From Cohnella ginsengisoli (GTDB lineage Bacteria > Bacillota > Bacilli > Paenibacillales > Paenibacillaceae): 64,000 bases of DNA. The notes below the pieces were generated by a model that was not told the origin of the DNA, ran no database searches, and was given only the letters and a program-made list of their open reading frames with translations. Shown piece after piece: positions 54,759-64,000 of this stretch. The stretch is from positions 1,736,001-1,800,000 of the forward strand of contig NZ_JAPDHZ010000003.1 of NCBI RefSeq assembly GCF_029525555.1, in the 5' to 3' direction. A program made the position numbers and the translations under genes. Position 1 is the first letter of the stretch. Every line of letters starts with the position of its first letter.

Positions 54759-57700
54759 ATGATTTATCACCCGTCCCTCCAGCAGATCAAGCTGCTGTGC
54801 GGGCAAACCGCTTACGAGCGCGGCATGAAGCTGGATAAAGCGGGCAAGGCGCTGGCCGCCGACGAGCAAAAGGACGAACGCCGGTACGAAGCGTACGTAT
54901 GGGGCGCCGAAGGGCGCCGTAGCGTGCGCATCGACCTGGGCGACTCCGGCATCGTCGACGCCCGCTGCGATTGCTCGGCCGCGCATTCGCAATATTACTG
55001 CGAGCATATCGCCGCCGCGCTGATCCATCTCCACGAAGAGCGGGCGCCCGAGCCGGAGGAACGCCCTTTTCCCGCGGCGCCTTCGGTCAAGCGGGAAGCG
55101 CTGATCCCGACTCGCGACCTGCTCTTTACAAAAGGATTGATCTCGCTCTTCGACGGCCCCGCCGGAGCGGCTGACGCGGTCGAAGATAGCGGGACCGAGG
55201 CCGGCGAGATCGTCCCGCTCGACGTCGAGTTCATCTGCAAGGCCGTAACGGAGAATACCCGCTCTCCGCTGCTCGCGATCGAGATGAAGGTCGGCCCGAA
55301 GCGGTTGTATGTCGTGCCGAAGCTCAAGGAGTTCCTCGAACGGATCGAGCTCGGGCAATCGTGTGTCTTCGCCAAGCACTTCGTCTACGATCCCGCCGTT
55401 CACGTCTTCAAGCCCGAGGACCGCGCGATCGTCGACAAGCTCATCGTCGTCGCGCGCAGCGAGGCCGCTTATCGCGACGCCTTCCGCGCGGCTCCCGGCG
55501 GCATGGCCTTCGCGATGGACCGGCTGCTCATCTTGCCGCCCCTCGCCTGGGAGGACCTGCTGCCGCTGTTCGCTCGCGCGAACGTCCGCTTCGAGTACGG
55601 CATGCGGACCGCCGACGCCGTCGCCGTGACCGAGGAGCCGCTGCCCCTCGTCTTCGAGTTGGACAGCGCCGAAGACCTCGAAGGCTACCGGCTAGACATC
55701 CGCGGCCTCGAAAAGCTCGTCATTCTGGAAAATTACGGTTTTATTCTTGCGGACGGAACGCTCCATCGCACCGGCGACGCGGCGATCCGGCGTCTCGAAG
55801 AGCTCAAGCGGATGTTCGCCTACAAGCCGGCCAAGCAAGCGCTGATCGCGCCCGCCCAGATGGAGTCTTTCCTGGACCGCGTCGTCCCCTCCCTCAAGCG
55901 GATCGGACGGGTGGACATCGCGCAGCCGATCGCGGACCGCATCGTCAGTCCGCCGCTCGCCGCGCGGCTCGACCTCGACTGGCTGAACGGCAGGCTGCTC
56001 GCCCGGCTCACTTACCGTTACGGCGACAAGGAGATCAATGCCCTGCAGGCGGACAGCCCGCTGCGGCGCGACGCCATCGACAATGACGCCATCCTCGTGC
56101 GCGACGTCGACACCGAGCATCGGATCATGGCCTTGATCGAGCGCGCTTCGTTCAAGTACAACGGCAGCGAGCTGTATCTGGAAGAAGAAGATCAGATCTA
56201 CCGATTCCAATACCGGCTGCTGCCCGAGCTCGAGCGGCTCGTCCAGGTCAACGCGACGGCGCCGATGCGGCGGCTCATCCAGGACCTGCCTCCTGCGCCG
56301 CGCATGACGATCGACTACGACGCGCACGCCTCCTGGCTGGAGGTGCGCTTCGACGTCGAGGGCATCGACGACGACGAGATCCGCGACATCCTGCGCAATC
56401 TGGTCGAAAAGAAGCCTTATTACCGCCTGTCCGGCGGCGGCCTACTATCGCTTGAGGACGCCAGCTATGCCGAGATCTCCCGGCTCATGGACGAGATGGG
56501 CATCCGCAAATCCGAGATCAAGGGCTCGCGGCTCGATCTCGCAGCCGTGCGAGGCCTGCCGCTCATGGACGCCGACGTTCGCGGCGGCAGCGTCAGGCTC
56601 ACGCGGGCGCTGCGCGAGCTGCTCGACAACATGCGCAATCCGGACAATCTCGATTTCCCGATTCCGGACGGCTTGAAGGCAACGCTCCGCGACTATCAAA
56701 AATTCGGCTACCAGTGGATGCGCACGCTCGCGCACTACCGGTTCGGCGGCGTGCTCGCGGACGACATGGGCCTCGGCAAGACGCTCCAAGGGATCGCCTT
56801 TATCGCGTCCGTCGCAGACGAGATCCGCGCCTCCGGGCGTCCCGCGCTGATCGTGTCGCCGGCTTCGCTCATCTTCAACTGGAAGCACGAGCTCTCTCGC
56901 TTCGCGCCCGGTCTCCGGGTCCGCATGGCCGCCGGCGACAAGCACGAGCGCGCCGACACGCTATCCGGCATGGAGGACGCCGACGTCGTGATCACCTCCT
57001 ATCCGCTGCTGCGCCGCGACATGGAGCTGTACGGGGGAGCTGAAGTTCTACTGCCTTTTCCTCGACGAAGCGCAGGCGATCAAGAACCATGCGACCCAGA
57101 CCGCGCAGGCCGTGGGACGCATCCAGGCGGGCATTCGCTTCGCGCTCACCGGCACGCCGATCGAAAATTCGCTCGACGAGCTGTGGTCGCTGTACGACGC
57201 CGTCTTCCCCGAGCTGTTCGGCAGCCGGCGGGAATTCGCCTCGCTCTCCCGCGAGCTCGTGGCGAAGCGCGTGCGTCCCTTCCTGCTGCGCCGGATGAAG
57301 CGCGACGTGCTGAAGGAGCTGCCCGACAAGATCGAGACGCTGCAGCATTCGGAGCTGACCGACGATCAAAAGAAGCTGTACGTCGCTTATTTGTCCAGAC
57401 TCCAAACCGAGACGCTTCAGCAGCTCGAACACGAGGGCTTCCAGAAGAGCCGCATGCGGATTCTGGCCGGCCTCACGCGGCTTCGGCAGCTCTGCTGCCA
57501 TCCGGCGCTGTTCGTCGAAGGCTACGAAGGCAGCTCCGGCAAGCTGGACCAGCTGCTTGAGATCTTAGGGGACGCGCTGGACGCGGGCAAGCGAATTCTG
57601 CTGTTTTCCCAGTTCACGTCCATGCTCGCGATCATCCGCGACGAGCTGTCGCTGCGCGGTCTGCCCTACTTCTACCTGGACGGCCAGACGCCCGCGGCGG

Positions 57701-58047
57701 AACGCGTCGAGCTGTGCGCCCGGTTCAACGAGGGCGAGCACGATATCTTCCTGATCTCGCTGCGCGCGGGCGGCACGGGCCTGAATCTGACCGGCGCCGA
57801 TACGGTCATCCTGTACGACCTGTGGTGGAATCCGGCAGTCGAGCAGCAGGCGGCTGACCGGGCGCACCGGATCGGGCAGAAAAACGTCGTGCAGGTCATC
57901 AAGCTCGTCGCGGAAGGAACCATCGAGGAAAAGATGGTCGAGCTGCAGCAGCGCAAGCGCGACCTCATCGCCGAGGTCATCCAACCGGGCGAAGAGAGCC
58001 TCTCCGCTATGACAGAAGACGAGATTCGCGAGCTGCTGAACATTTAA
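54759..58047 (+). CDS. SNF2/Swi2-type helicase with SWIM zinc finger (apparent frameshift)
   Basis: About 1095 residues. N-terminal SWIM finger (DARCDCSAAHSQYYCEHIAA: CxC...CxH). A long middle domain precedes the bacterial SNF2 ATPase: LADDMGLGKTLQGIAFI (Walker A), FLDEAQAIKNHATQ (DEAQ box), ALTGTPIENSLDELWSLYD, SLRAGGTGLNLTGADTVI and DRAHRIGQKN (motif VI). Translocates along duplex DNA to remodel bound proteins, including RNA polymerase in the HepA/RapA-related group. G5 at 57034-57038 breaks the frame; four Gs give YGELKFYCLFLDEAQ. GGAAGGAAG ribosome site; TATAAT near 54709. Confidence 0.92.
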
Positions 58048-58164
58048 TCCAATATTTGTTGTCCCGTATTGATTGCAAATTAAAACTTCGGGGTATAAAA
58101 TTCATGAAATATTCGCCAGTACCTCTGGCGTATTACATATCATCCTACTAAGGAGTGATCTTTC

Positions 58165-58641
58165 ATGAAAAAGTCCATGAAGAAAACAGCCGCGCTGGTG
58201 CTCGGCGCCGCCATCGCGATGTCCGCTACGGGTGCCGCCGCATACGCGGAAGAAACGCCGATGCCGTCGAAGCTGTGGTTCCAGGTCGGCAACCACAACA
58301 TCGGCATCGACGACGGCGTCGAGACGCTCGACACGACGCCTTACATCGAGAACGGCGTCACGTTCGTGCCGTTCGCGGTCATCGCCGACAAGTCCGGCGC
58401 GCGCATCAACTACAACGGCAAGAAGACAATTTACATGAAAAAGAGCAACAACAAGGATACGTACACGTTCACGATCGGCTCGAACAAGTACATGTACAAC
58501 GGCGAAGAAAAAACGCTCGCGGCCAAGCTGACCGTCAAGAGCGGACGCGTCGTCGTCCCGCTTCGCGACATGGGCACGCTGCTGGGCTGGAAGGTCGTCT
58601 CGTACGACAACGTGAAGAAGATCGTGCAGATGACGATGTAA
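58165..58641 (+). CDS. exported protein with copper amine oxidase N-terminal-like domain
   Basis: 158 residues. Signal peptide (MKKSMKKTAALVLGAAIAMS, cleavage near AYAEE), then a Cu_amine_oxidN1 domain in two halves: FQVGNHNIGIDDGVETLDTT and VTFVPFAVIADKSGARINYN; LTVKSGRVVVPLRDMGTLLG and VKKIVQMTM. This stalk-like domain is abundant in Paenibacillaceae secreted proteins and is probably wall-binding; no catalytic domain is present. AAGGAGTGATC ribosome site; terminator follows. Confidence 0.85.
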   Translation: MKKSMKKTAALVLGAAIAMSATGAAAYAEETPMPSKLWFQVGNHNIGIDDGVETLDTTPYIENGVTFVPFAVIADKSGARINYNGKKTIYMKKSNNKDTYTFTIGSNKYMYNGEEKTLAAKLTVKSGRVVVPLRDMGTLLGWKVVSYDNVKKIVQMTM

Positions 58642-58676
58642 AAGATGAATTCGATTAAACATTAATGAAGTTAAAG

Positions 58677-58701
58677 ACGGGCACCCCTGCGGGTGCCCGT
58701 T
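58677..58701 (+). terminator. terminator of the copper amine oxidase-domain gene
   Basis: ACGGGCACCC-CTGC-GGGTGCCCGT, then TTGT. Confidence 0.75.
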
Positions 58702-58828
58702 TGTCATGCGCGCGGGCCGTAGCAAGATTGCTCGACGTTGATGGGTTCTATAGGAAGGGGCGTTCCTCATAGGCTCAAACAAGCACAGTCGCGTCCATTA
58801 GGCACGGCGAGGGAAAGCAGGTGTCGGC

Positions 58829-59353
58829 ATGACGACAGAAACGCGAAGCCAAGAGCTGCGGTCGCTCCTCGAAGAGACGTTGCGGCAAGCCGTCACGTGT
58901 CAGGAAGAGGCGATGGCCGGTTTCATCCGGGCCGCCGCCCTTCACATGCAAATTTGCGCGCGCAAAATGGCGGAGGGCGTACCAAGCGGTGCCGGAATGC
59001 CGCCGAGCGCCAAACCGCTCGCCGACGCCGCCATCGCCGCGGCCCGGATCGCCGAGTCGTTGGACGATCTGCAGCGTCTCGCATGGGAGATCGCGCACAA
59101 TCTTAAAGTAACGCGGCCGACCTCCTCCCTCCGGCAGTCTCCCGCAACGAGCGAAGCCGCCGTTTCGAAGGCTCGATTTTCAAGCCCTGAGAAAGCAGCC
59201 CCAGCCTGGTTCGCCAATATTAAAAAAGCCTCATCCCGCGAAATGAATTCGCCTGGAATGAGACTTTTCTTAAACATTACTTGGCCGCAGCTCCCTCAGT
59301 TTCTACGGGCACTACATAAGCCTTCTTCACGACGAACGCGCCCTTCGCGTTGA
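58829..59353 (+). CDS. uncharacterised helical protein, doubtful 3' end
   Basis: Residues 1-90 look real: a helical, Ala-rich chain (SLLEETLRQAVTCQEEAMAG, then AAALHMQICARKMAEG) with a weak ribosome site. No family recognised. The frame runs on through the terminator of the convergent WG-repeat gene and into that gene's 3' end. Either the last 40 codons are not native or a frame error hides an earlier stop. Confidence 0.35.
   Translation: MTTETRSQELRSLLEETLRQAVTCQEEAMAGFIRAAALHMQICARKMAEGVPSGAGMPPSAKPLADAAIAAARIAESLDDLQRLAWEIAHNLKVTRPTSSLRQSPATSEAAVSKARFSSPEKAAPAWFANIKKASSREMNSPGMRLFLNITWPQLPQFLRALHKPSSRRTRPSR
59225..59273 (-). terminator. terminator of the WG-repeat gene
   Basis: Minus strand AAAGTCTCAT ... 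ATGAGGCTTTTTT imperfect stem ending in a T-run. Confidence 0.6.
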
Positions 59354-60710
59354 TCAAGCCTTCCCATTCGCCCTTGATGGCGTACGCCAATCCGTCTTTG
59401 AAGGCATCCGCCTGATCGAAGGTCGGCTCGATGACGACAGCGCCCTTTTTTGTTAATATAGCCGTACTTGCCGTCCTGCTCGAACGCCGCCAGACCTTCG
59501 CTGAAGTCGCCGACGTCGTCGTAGTCCGTCTCCAATACCGTCTTGCCGGTCTTGTCGATGAATTGAACGGCGCCGTCTTTAACGACCGCCGCGAGCCCGT
59601 CGCTGAAGGCGTAGCCTTCCTCGTATTGCGCGGGAATCGCCCATTCGCCCTTCGCGTTCAGGTAGCCGAATACGCCGGTCGATTGCTCGACGCCGTCAGT
59701 CTCCGCGCTCACGAGCGTTGAAGCGAGCGCCAGCCCCCCCCCTTGAAGTCCGATACCGACTGGTACTTTGCCGGAATGACCAGCTTGCCCGTCTTGTCGA
59801 TAAAGCCGTAGCTGCCGTCGATCTGCACGGCCGCGAGACCGCCGCTGAAGTAGAAGGCGTCCTCGTACTGCGCGGGAATGACGAGCTTGCCCGTCTTGTC
59901 GATATAGCCGAAGCTGTCGCCGCTGCGAACCGCGGCCAATCCTTCGGAGAAGTCGAACAGCTCGTCGTAAGCCGGGTTCAGCACCACTTTGCCGGACTTG
60001 TCGATGTAGCTCTGCGTGCCGTCCTTCGAAGTGACGAGCGCCAAACCGTCGGAGAAGTCGTACGCGCTGCTGTATTGCACCGGAATCGCGATCTTGCCGC
60101 TGCGATCCTCGTAACCGAACGCGTCGCCTTGCTGCAGCACCGACAGGCCGCCGCTGAACGCGCTCGCGATGCCGTAGGTAGCGCCGATCACGGATTCCCC
60201 GTAGACGTTAACGAACGACGTGTTGCCGTCCTTGGTGAACGGATGCAGCCGCGTGTTCACTTCATAGGCGCCGGTCGATGCGTTCCACGAGAGCGAAGCG
60301 CCGAGCGATTCGGCGACGAACCGAAGCGGCACGTAAGGCACGCCCCCGATGAGGATCGGCGCCGCGACGATCGCGCTTTTCGCGCCGTTCACCTTCGCCG
60401 TCTTCGACTCGGGCTGAAGAATGATCAGGCGGTTGCCTTTTTTGATCGAGATCGTGTTCGTCTTGGCATCGTACTTGCCCGCTGCGCCCAGAGCGGCGGA
60501 GACGCCAGCGAGCGGTCCGTACGTCGCGCCGTTTTTCGTGACGGGCGCCCAGAGGGATTGCTGGCTCGTGCCGTCCACCGACACATAAGGCTTCGCGGCA
60601 GGCGCCGCGTAGGCGCCCGGCACGGCAGCGAAGGCGAGCGCTTGCGCGCCGATGGCGACGGCGAGCGCGGTTTTGGCGATACGTTGTTGGATGCTGCGGC
60701 TATAGAACAT
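59277..60710 (-). CDS. exported WG-repeat protein with copper amine oxidase N-domain (two apparent frameshifts)
   Basis: About 477 residues. Signal peptide with cleavage near AYAAPAA; copper amine oxidase N-domain at about 35-150 (VSVDGTSQQSLWAPVTKNGA, VPYVPLRFVAESLGASLSWN). Eight WG beta-repeats follow, of the form FGYIDKTGKLVIPAQYEDAF-FSGGLAAV. Probably a wall-associated binding protein; ligand unknown. Frame breaks at C9 59734-59742 (DFKGGLALASTLVSAET after repair) and T6 59446-59451 (INKKGAVVIEPTFDQADAFK), giving the true stop at 59277. Confidence 0.83.
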
Positions 60711-60772
60711 CTCGGTTACCCCTTCATATTGGAAGATGACTGCATGTCGAGCGTGAACGCTGTCGCGCCGGC

Positions 60773-61798
60773 TTATTTCTTCAGATAGATCTGGTCGAAC
60801 GTGCCGCCGTCCGAGAAGTGCGTCTTCTGCGCCTTATCCCATCCGCCGAAGTCCTTGATCGTGACCAGATTGAGCTTCGGGAATTGCTTCGAATACTCGA
60901 GCGCGACCTTCGGATTGATCGGGCGGTAGAAGTTGCGGGCCGCGATGCGTTGGCCTTCCTCCGTATACAGGTAGTCCAGATAGGCGGTAGCGACTTGGCG
61001 CGTATCGTGCTTTTGCACGTTTTTGGTAACGACGGCTACGGTCGGTTCGGCGAGAATGCTGAGCGACGGCGTGACGATCTCGAACTTGTCGCCGTACTCC
61101 TTTTTCGCGAGAAACGCTTCGTTCTCCCACGCGAGGAGCACGTCGCCGATGCCCTTCTCTACGAACGTCGTCGTCGAGCCGCGCGCGCCGGTGTCGAGTA
61201 CGGGAACGTGCGTGAAAAGATCTTTGACGAAAGCCTTGGCTTTGTCGTCGCTGTTGTTGTTATGCTTGAGCGCGTAAGCCCAGGCCGCGAGGTAGTTCCA
61301 ACGCGCGCCGCCGGACGTCTTCGGATTCGGCGTGATGACCTTCACGTCGTTTTTCACGAGATCGTCCCAGTCCTTGATGCCCTTCGGATTGCCCTTGCGC
61401 ACGAGGAAGACGATCGTCGACTTGTACGGTGCGCTGTTGTTGGCCAAACGGCTCTGCCAGCCTTTGCTGATCAGGCCCTTCTGTTCGATTGCGGAGACGT
61501 CGTATTCCAACGCCAGCGTGACGACGTCGGCTTCGAGGCCGTCGATGACGGAGCGGGCCTGGGCGCCGGAGCCGCCGTGGGATTGCTTGACGGTGACGCT
61601 TTGGCCGGTTTTCTTTTTCCAGTACTTCGCGAATGCCGCATTGTAGTCCACGTAAAGCTCGCGGGTCGGATCGTAGGATACGTTCAGCAGGGTGATGCTT
61701 TTCTTTTCGTTCTTCTTCGATACGGCCGCGAACGCGCTGGAAGTCGTCAGCGCGAACGCCAGAATTACGAACATGGCGATTTGCAGGCTTCTTTTCAT
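60773..61798 (-). CDS. sulfate ABC transporter substrate-binding protein
   Basis: 341 residues from ATG 61798 (AAAGGGAG upstream). Signal peptide MKRSLQIAMFVILAFALTTS, cleaved near AFA. The family signature SYDPTRELYVDYNAAF and the oxyanion-binding loops QSHGGSGAQARSVIDG and GGARWNYLAAWAYA are intact. Binds sulfate or thiosulfate outside the membrane for a CysTWA-type importer; no permease gene is in the window. It has no lipobox, unlike its neighbour. Leader is about 260 bases. Confidence 0.88.
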   Translation of the reverse strand: MKRSLQIAMFVILAFALTTSSAFAAVSKKNEKKSITLLNVSYDPTRELYVDYNAAFAKYWKKKTGQSVTVKQSHGGSGAQARSVIDGLEADVVTLALEYDVSAIEQKGLISKGWQSRLANNSAPYKSTIVFLVRKGNPKGIKDWDDLVKNDVKVITPNPKTSGGARWNYLAAWAYALKHNNNSDDKAKAFVKDLFTHVPVLDTGARGSTTTFVEKGIGDVLLAWENEAFLAKKEYGDKFEIVTPSLSILAEPTVAVVTKNVQKHDTRQVATAYLDYLYTEEGQRIAARNFYRPINPKVALEYSKQFPKLNLVTIKDFGGWDKAQKTHFSDGGTFDQIYLKK

Positions 61799-62060
61799 CT
61801 TTGCATTCTCCCTTTGTCCCCATTTGGTTTTTTTATCGGAAAACAAAGAGGCCGCGATCCGCTTCTCCGCACGAGGATGAAGTACCCGAATTGGCGTCCT
61901 TTCGTCCTCGTCCCCTGTTGATCCGCGATGCGGCGGCATGAGCGGCCAGCTAGCATGATCAAGGGATGCAGCCTGACGCCTATCGGCGTTCTCGGTCTGC
62001 GGCGGAGAAATGCATATCGGGCCTCCGGTCGTCCGGTAGGTGAATCCATTTCTTGGATCG

Positions 62061-62090
62061 ATCATACAATTCATTATTCCAACCTGTCAA
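62061..62090 (-). promoter_or_regulatory. promoter of the first sulfate-binding protein gene
   Basis: Minus strand TTGACA (62090-62085), 18-base spacer, TATGAT (62066-62061). The leader from about 62054 to 61799 contains no recognised riboswitch or clear terminator; control there is open. Confidence 0.6.
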
Positions 62091-62124
62091 CTAGGTTTTA
62101 TAAACTTTATTTTACAATTATCTA

Positions 62125-62154
62125 TTGACACTTTTCAGCCGAAGTTGCTACAAT
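62125..62154 (+). promoter_or_regulatory. promoter of the second sulfate-binding-like gene
   Basis: TTGACA (62125-62130), 18-base spacer, TACAAT (62149-62154) with an upstream TGC. The two -35 boxes of the divergent promoters are 34 bases apart, so one regulator could serve both. Confidence 0.65.
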
Positions 62155-62218
62155 CGCTCCGTTAAACCTATTTTTCCTATTGGAATTACTAATAAGGGCT
62201 TGAAGGGGCGTCATACCG

Positions 62219-63299
62219 ATGATGAAAAGAAATAGAAAGCTTCCTGTCCTAACCGCCGCGATGCTGATCTCGTCTGCGTTGGCCCTGTCCGCCTGCGCTT
62301 CGGGGGACGGCAAGCCGATGGATGCGGCGGCTGGGGACGCCTCGCCGTCCGCCAGCTCGGACTACAGCAAGGCGCTCACGCTCAGCGGCGTCTCGCCGGA
62401 CGGGACGGAGTCGTTGTTCGCCGCATTGAACGACGCGTTCGCTGGCGACTGGAAGTCCAAGACCGGGCAAGACGTGTCGATCAAGCAAACGACCGGTCCT
62501 TCTTCCGTGGAGAAAGACGCCGTGAACGGCGGTACGCTCAAGGCCGACCTGGCCGTGCTCGGCGTCGGCACCGACATCGATGCGATCCAGGCCGCAGGGT
62601 TGGTCGAGGAAGGCTGGCAGCAGCGCTACGACTACAACAGCTCTCCCTTTTACACCACAGTGGCGTTCGCCGTTCGAACCGGCAATCCGAAAGGCATCAA
62701 GACTTGGGACGACATCGCCGCGCCGGGCGTCAAGCTCGTGGCGGCGGATCCGAAGACGTACAGCGATGCCAGGTGGACGTATGCGGGGGGCTTGGGCGTA
62801 CGCCTTCGACCAAGCGGCCGACGAGGAAGCCGCCAAGACGTTCGTAAAGAGCGTGTACGCGAACGCGGGCGCGCTGGATGCCGACGAAGCGGCTGCGCAG
62901 GCGCGTTTCCTCGGCGGAGACGGCGATGTCTGGCTTACGACGGAAGCGCGGGCGCTGGCCTTGGCCGTCGGCGAAGCGCAGGGCAAGATCGAAGTCGTCG
63001 TGCCGCCCGTCACGCTCGCCGTCGAGCCGATCGTGTCCGTCGTCGACAAAAACGCGACCGAAGCGGGCACGCGCGAAGCGGCCAACGGCTACGCGGACTT
63101 CCTGTTCACCGAGCCGGCGCAGCAGATCGCCGCGGAGCACTATTACCGCCCGCGGTTCGCGTCCATCGCCGAGCAGTTCGCCTCGCAGTTCCCCGAGACG
63201 ACCGTCCTCACGGTCGACGACAACCTCTCGGGCTGGGAGGAGCTCAACAGTACCCAGTTCGCCGACGGCGGCTTGTTCGACCAGCTGACGGGGAAATAA
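62219..63299 (+). CDS. divergent sulfate-binding-like lipoprotein (apparent frameshift)
   Basis: Repaired length is about 359 residues. Lipoprotein signal with lipobox ALSAC. Overall fold follows the sulfate-binding family (GTLKADLAVLGVGTDIDAIQ, SPFYTTVAFAVRTGNPKGIK, DARWTYAGAWAYAFDQAADE). But the SYDPTRE signature is replaced by GVSPDGTESLF and the Gly-Ser anion loop by GPSSVEKDAVNG, so the ligand may differ. G6 at 62785-62790 breaks the frame; five Gs give YAGAWAYAF. Divergent from the canonical paralogue. Confidence 0.8.
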
Positions 63300-63356
63300 G
63301 CGGGCGGCGGGACGCGAGGTGCAGGTAATATAGGACATCGCATCCCGAGCCGCGCA

Positions 63357-63397
63357 AAGCGAACAACGCTCCTCGAGGAGGAGCGTTGTTCGTTTTT
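63357..63397. terminator. terminator after the second binding protein
   Basis: CGAACAACGCTCCTC-GAGG-GAGCGTTGTTCG stem followed by T7. Confidence 0.85.
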
Positions 63398-63534
63398 TTA
63401 TGGGGGTTGCTGGAGCGAGCGAACCGGTCGCCTTCTGTAGAGAAGGCGATCGGGACTTTCGCGCGGCTACGGGCGCCATCGCAGATCTCCCATCACTCCA
63501 CCAAACTCCCGGCGCTCTGCTGACACTCCGGCGC

Positions 63535-64000
63535 TCAGGCCGGATTCACCTTCACGGCGGCCTGTTTGCCGCTGACTTGGATCCCGGTCTCTCGCGTGCC
63601 GTGCGGCGCAAGCTCCTTCAGCATGCGATCGATGAGCGCCTTGGCGCGCTCGCCTTCTTTGGCGCCTGCCAGCTTGACCGTGAGCTGCACGGCGTGCCCC
63701 GAGGTCAGCAGCTTCTCCGCCTGGCGCAGCTTGGTCTCGTAGTCGTGCTCCTCGATGTGCGCGGTCAGCCGAAGTTCTTTGGTCTTGACCGCGCCGCCCT
63801 GGATGCGCTCCGCCTTCTTTTCTTGCGCGTCCGTCTGCTTGGCGGCGCCACGCGCGACGAGCTTGCACGGCGGCGGGCTGCTGAGGAGCGAAGTGCAGAC
63901 GAGGTCCACCTTCGCTTCTCTTGCCATCGCGAGCGCTTCCTCCCGTCCGACGATTCCTAAATCCTCTCCGCGCAGCCCAGTCAGCGCAACCTCGGAGGCT
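63535..64000 (-). CDS. translation initiation factor IF-3 paralogue, divergent, 5' end outside window
   Basis: The frame is open to the edge of the window, so the start is missing; 154 codons are visible. The N-domain reads ASEVALTGLRGEDLGIVGRE then EALAMAREAKVDLVCTSLLS, matching IF-3 (EV-L-G--GE-LGI-...EAL--A...DLV--S). The canonical PPVCRIMDYGKF linker start is degraded to PPPCKLVARGAAKQ. The C-domain is clear: VKTKELRLTAHIEEHDYETK, LLTSGHAVQLTVKLAG. Likely a second, accessory infC-like gene. The strand-internal ATG at 63927 is not the true start. Confidence 0.75.
   Translation of the reverse strand, partial: ASEVALTGLRGEDLGIVGREEALAMAREAKVDLVCTSLLSSPPPCKLVARGAAKQTDAQEKKAERIQGGAVKTKELRLTAHIEEHDYETKLRQAEKLLTSGHAVQLTVKLAGAKEGERAKALIDRMLKELAPHGTRETGIQVSGKQAAVKVNPA

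Noticed and set aside
57034..57038. programmed frameshift in the SNF2 helicase
   Set aside because: A plain G5 run without a slippery heptamer or recoding context; the same one-base excess occurs at many other homopolymers here.
61799..62074. N-terminal extension of the sulfate-binding protein to 62074
   Set aside because: The frame is open by chance. The signal peptide begins at 61798 with a good ribosome site, and the extension would overlap the promoter -10 region.

Overview
The window looks like a chromosomal segment of a GC-rich, spore-forming Firmicute of the Paenibacillaceae, close to Cohnella or Paenibacillus. This is inferred from strong AGGAGG-type ribosome sites, PBSX (xkd)-like tail genes, YpmS, a KinA-like kinase, copper amine oxidase N-domain and WG-repeat exported proteins, and Gram-positive LexA boxes. 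Most of it is ordinary chromosomal housekeeping and transport. One accessory island stands out.

Layout. 1-14.9 kb: a partial exported protein under a cre site, YpmS, IlvA, an MFS plus TVP38 pair, two small proteins, an operon of membrane protein, AlkC glycosylase and FUSC permease, a hydroxyacid dehydrogenase, an MHYT-like sensor kinase, MscL coupled to a NUDIX protein, a 51-bp repeat array, a tyrosinase-like protein and an AI-2E family permease. 14.9-29.8 kb: a complete contractile phage-tail module on the minus strand (lysin, holin, fibre, baseplate, tape measure, chaperone, tube, sheath, terminator-like protein, Xpf-like activator), controlled by a divergent Xre repressor and ImmA/IrrE protease, with repressor operators and two LexA boxes. 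No portal, terminase, capsid, integrase or replication gene is present, so I read it as an SOS-inducible R-type tailocin rather than a prophage. 29.8-64 kb: PfpI protease, cytochrome c, a YdhK lipoprotein, tRNA-Thr, a response regulator, an AbrB-type permease, a LexA-boxed SPL-like radical SAM protein, a phosphodiester glycosidase, an aldose epimerase, an RND pump with its TetR, an SDR/VOC pair, a LacI regulator, an MFS/TetR pair, LtaS-like and PAP2 proteins, GH95, SNF2 helicase, exported copper-amine-oxidase-domain and WG-repeat proteins, two divergent sulfate-binding proteins, and the 3' part of an IF-3 paralogue.

How the island should work: Xre is predicted to sit on TTGCCA-N3-TGGCAA operators between xre and the xpf-like gene. 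DNA damage (LexA boxes) and ImmA-type proteolysis would relieve repression. The sigma-like activator then turns on the tail operon, and holin plus lysin release the particles. The tail chaperone gene ends in a canonical A AAA AAC slippery site directly before its stop, which would give the long G/GT-type chaperone product.

Quality warning: about 20 genes carry single frameshifts, nearly all at homopolymers of 5 or more bases and mostly one base too many. This is the signature of uncorrected long-read indels, so I annotate those genes as intact genes with an apparent sequencing frameshift and not as pseudogenes. Three unrelated minisatellites (15, 51 and 14 bp units) sit in 3' intergenic spaces.
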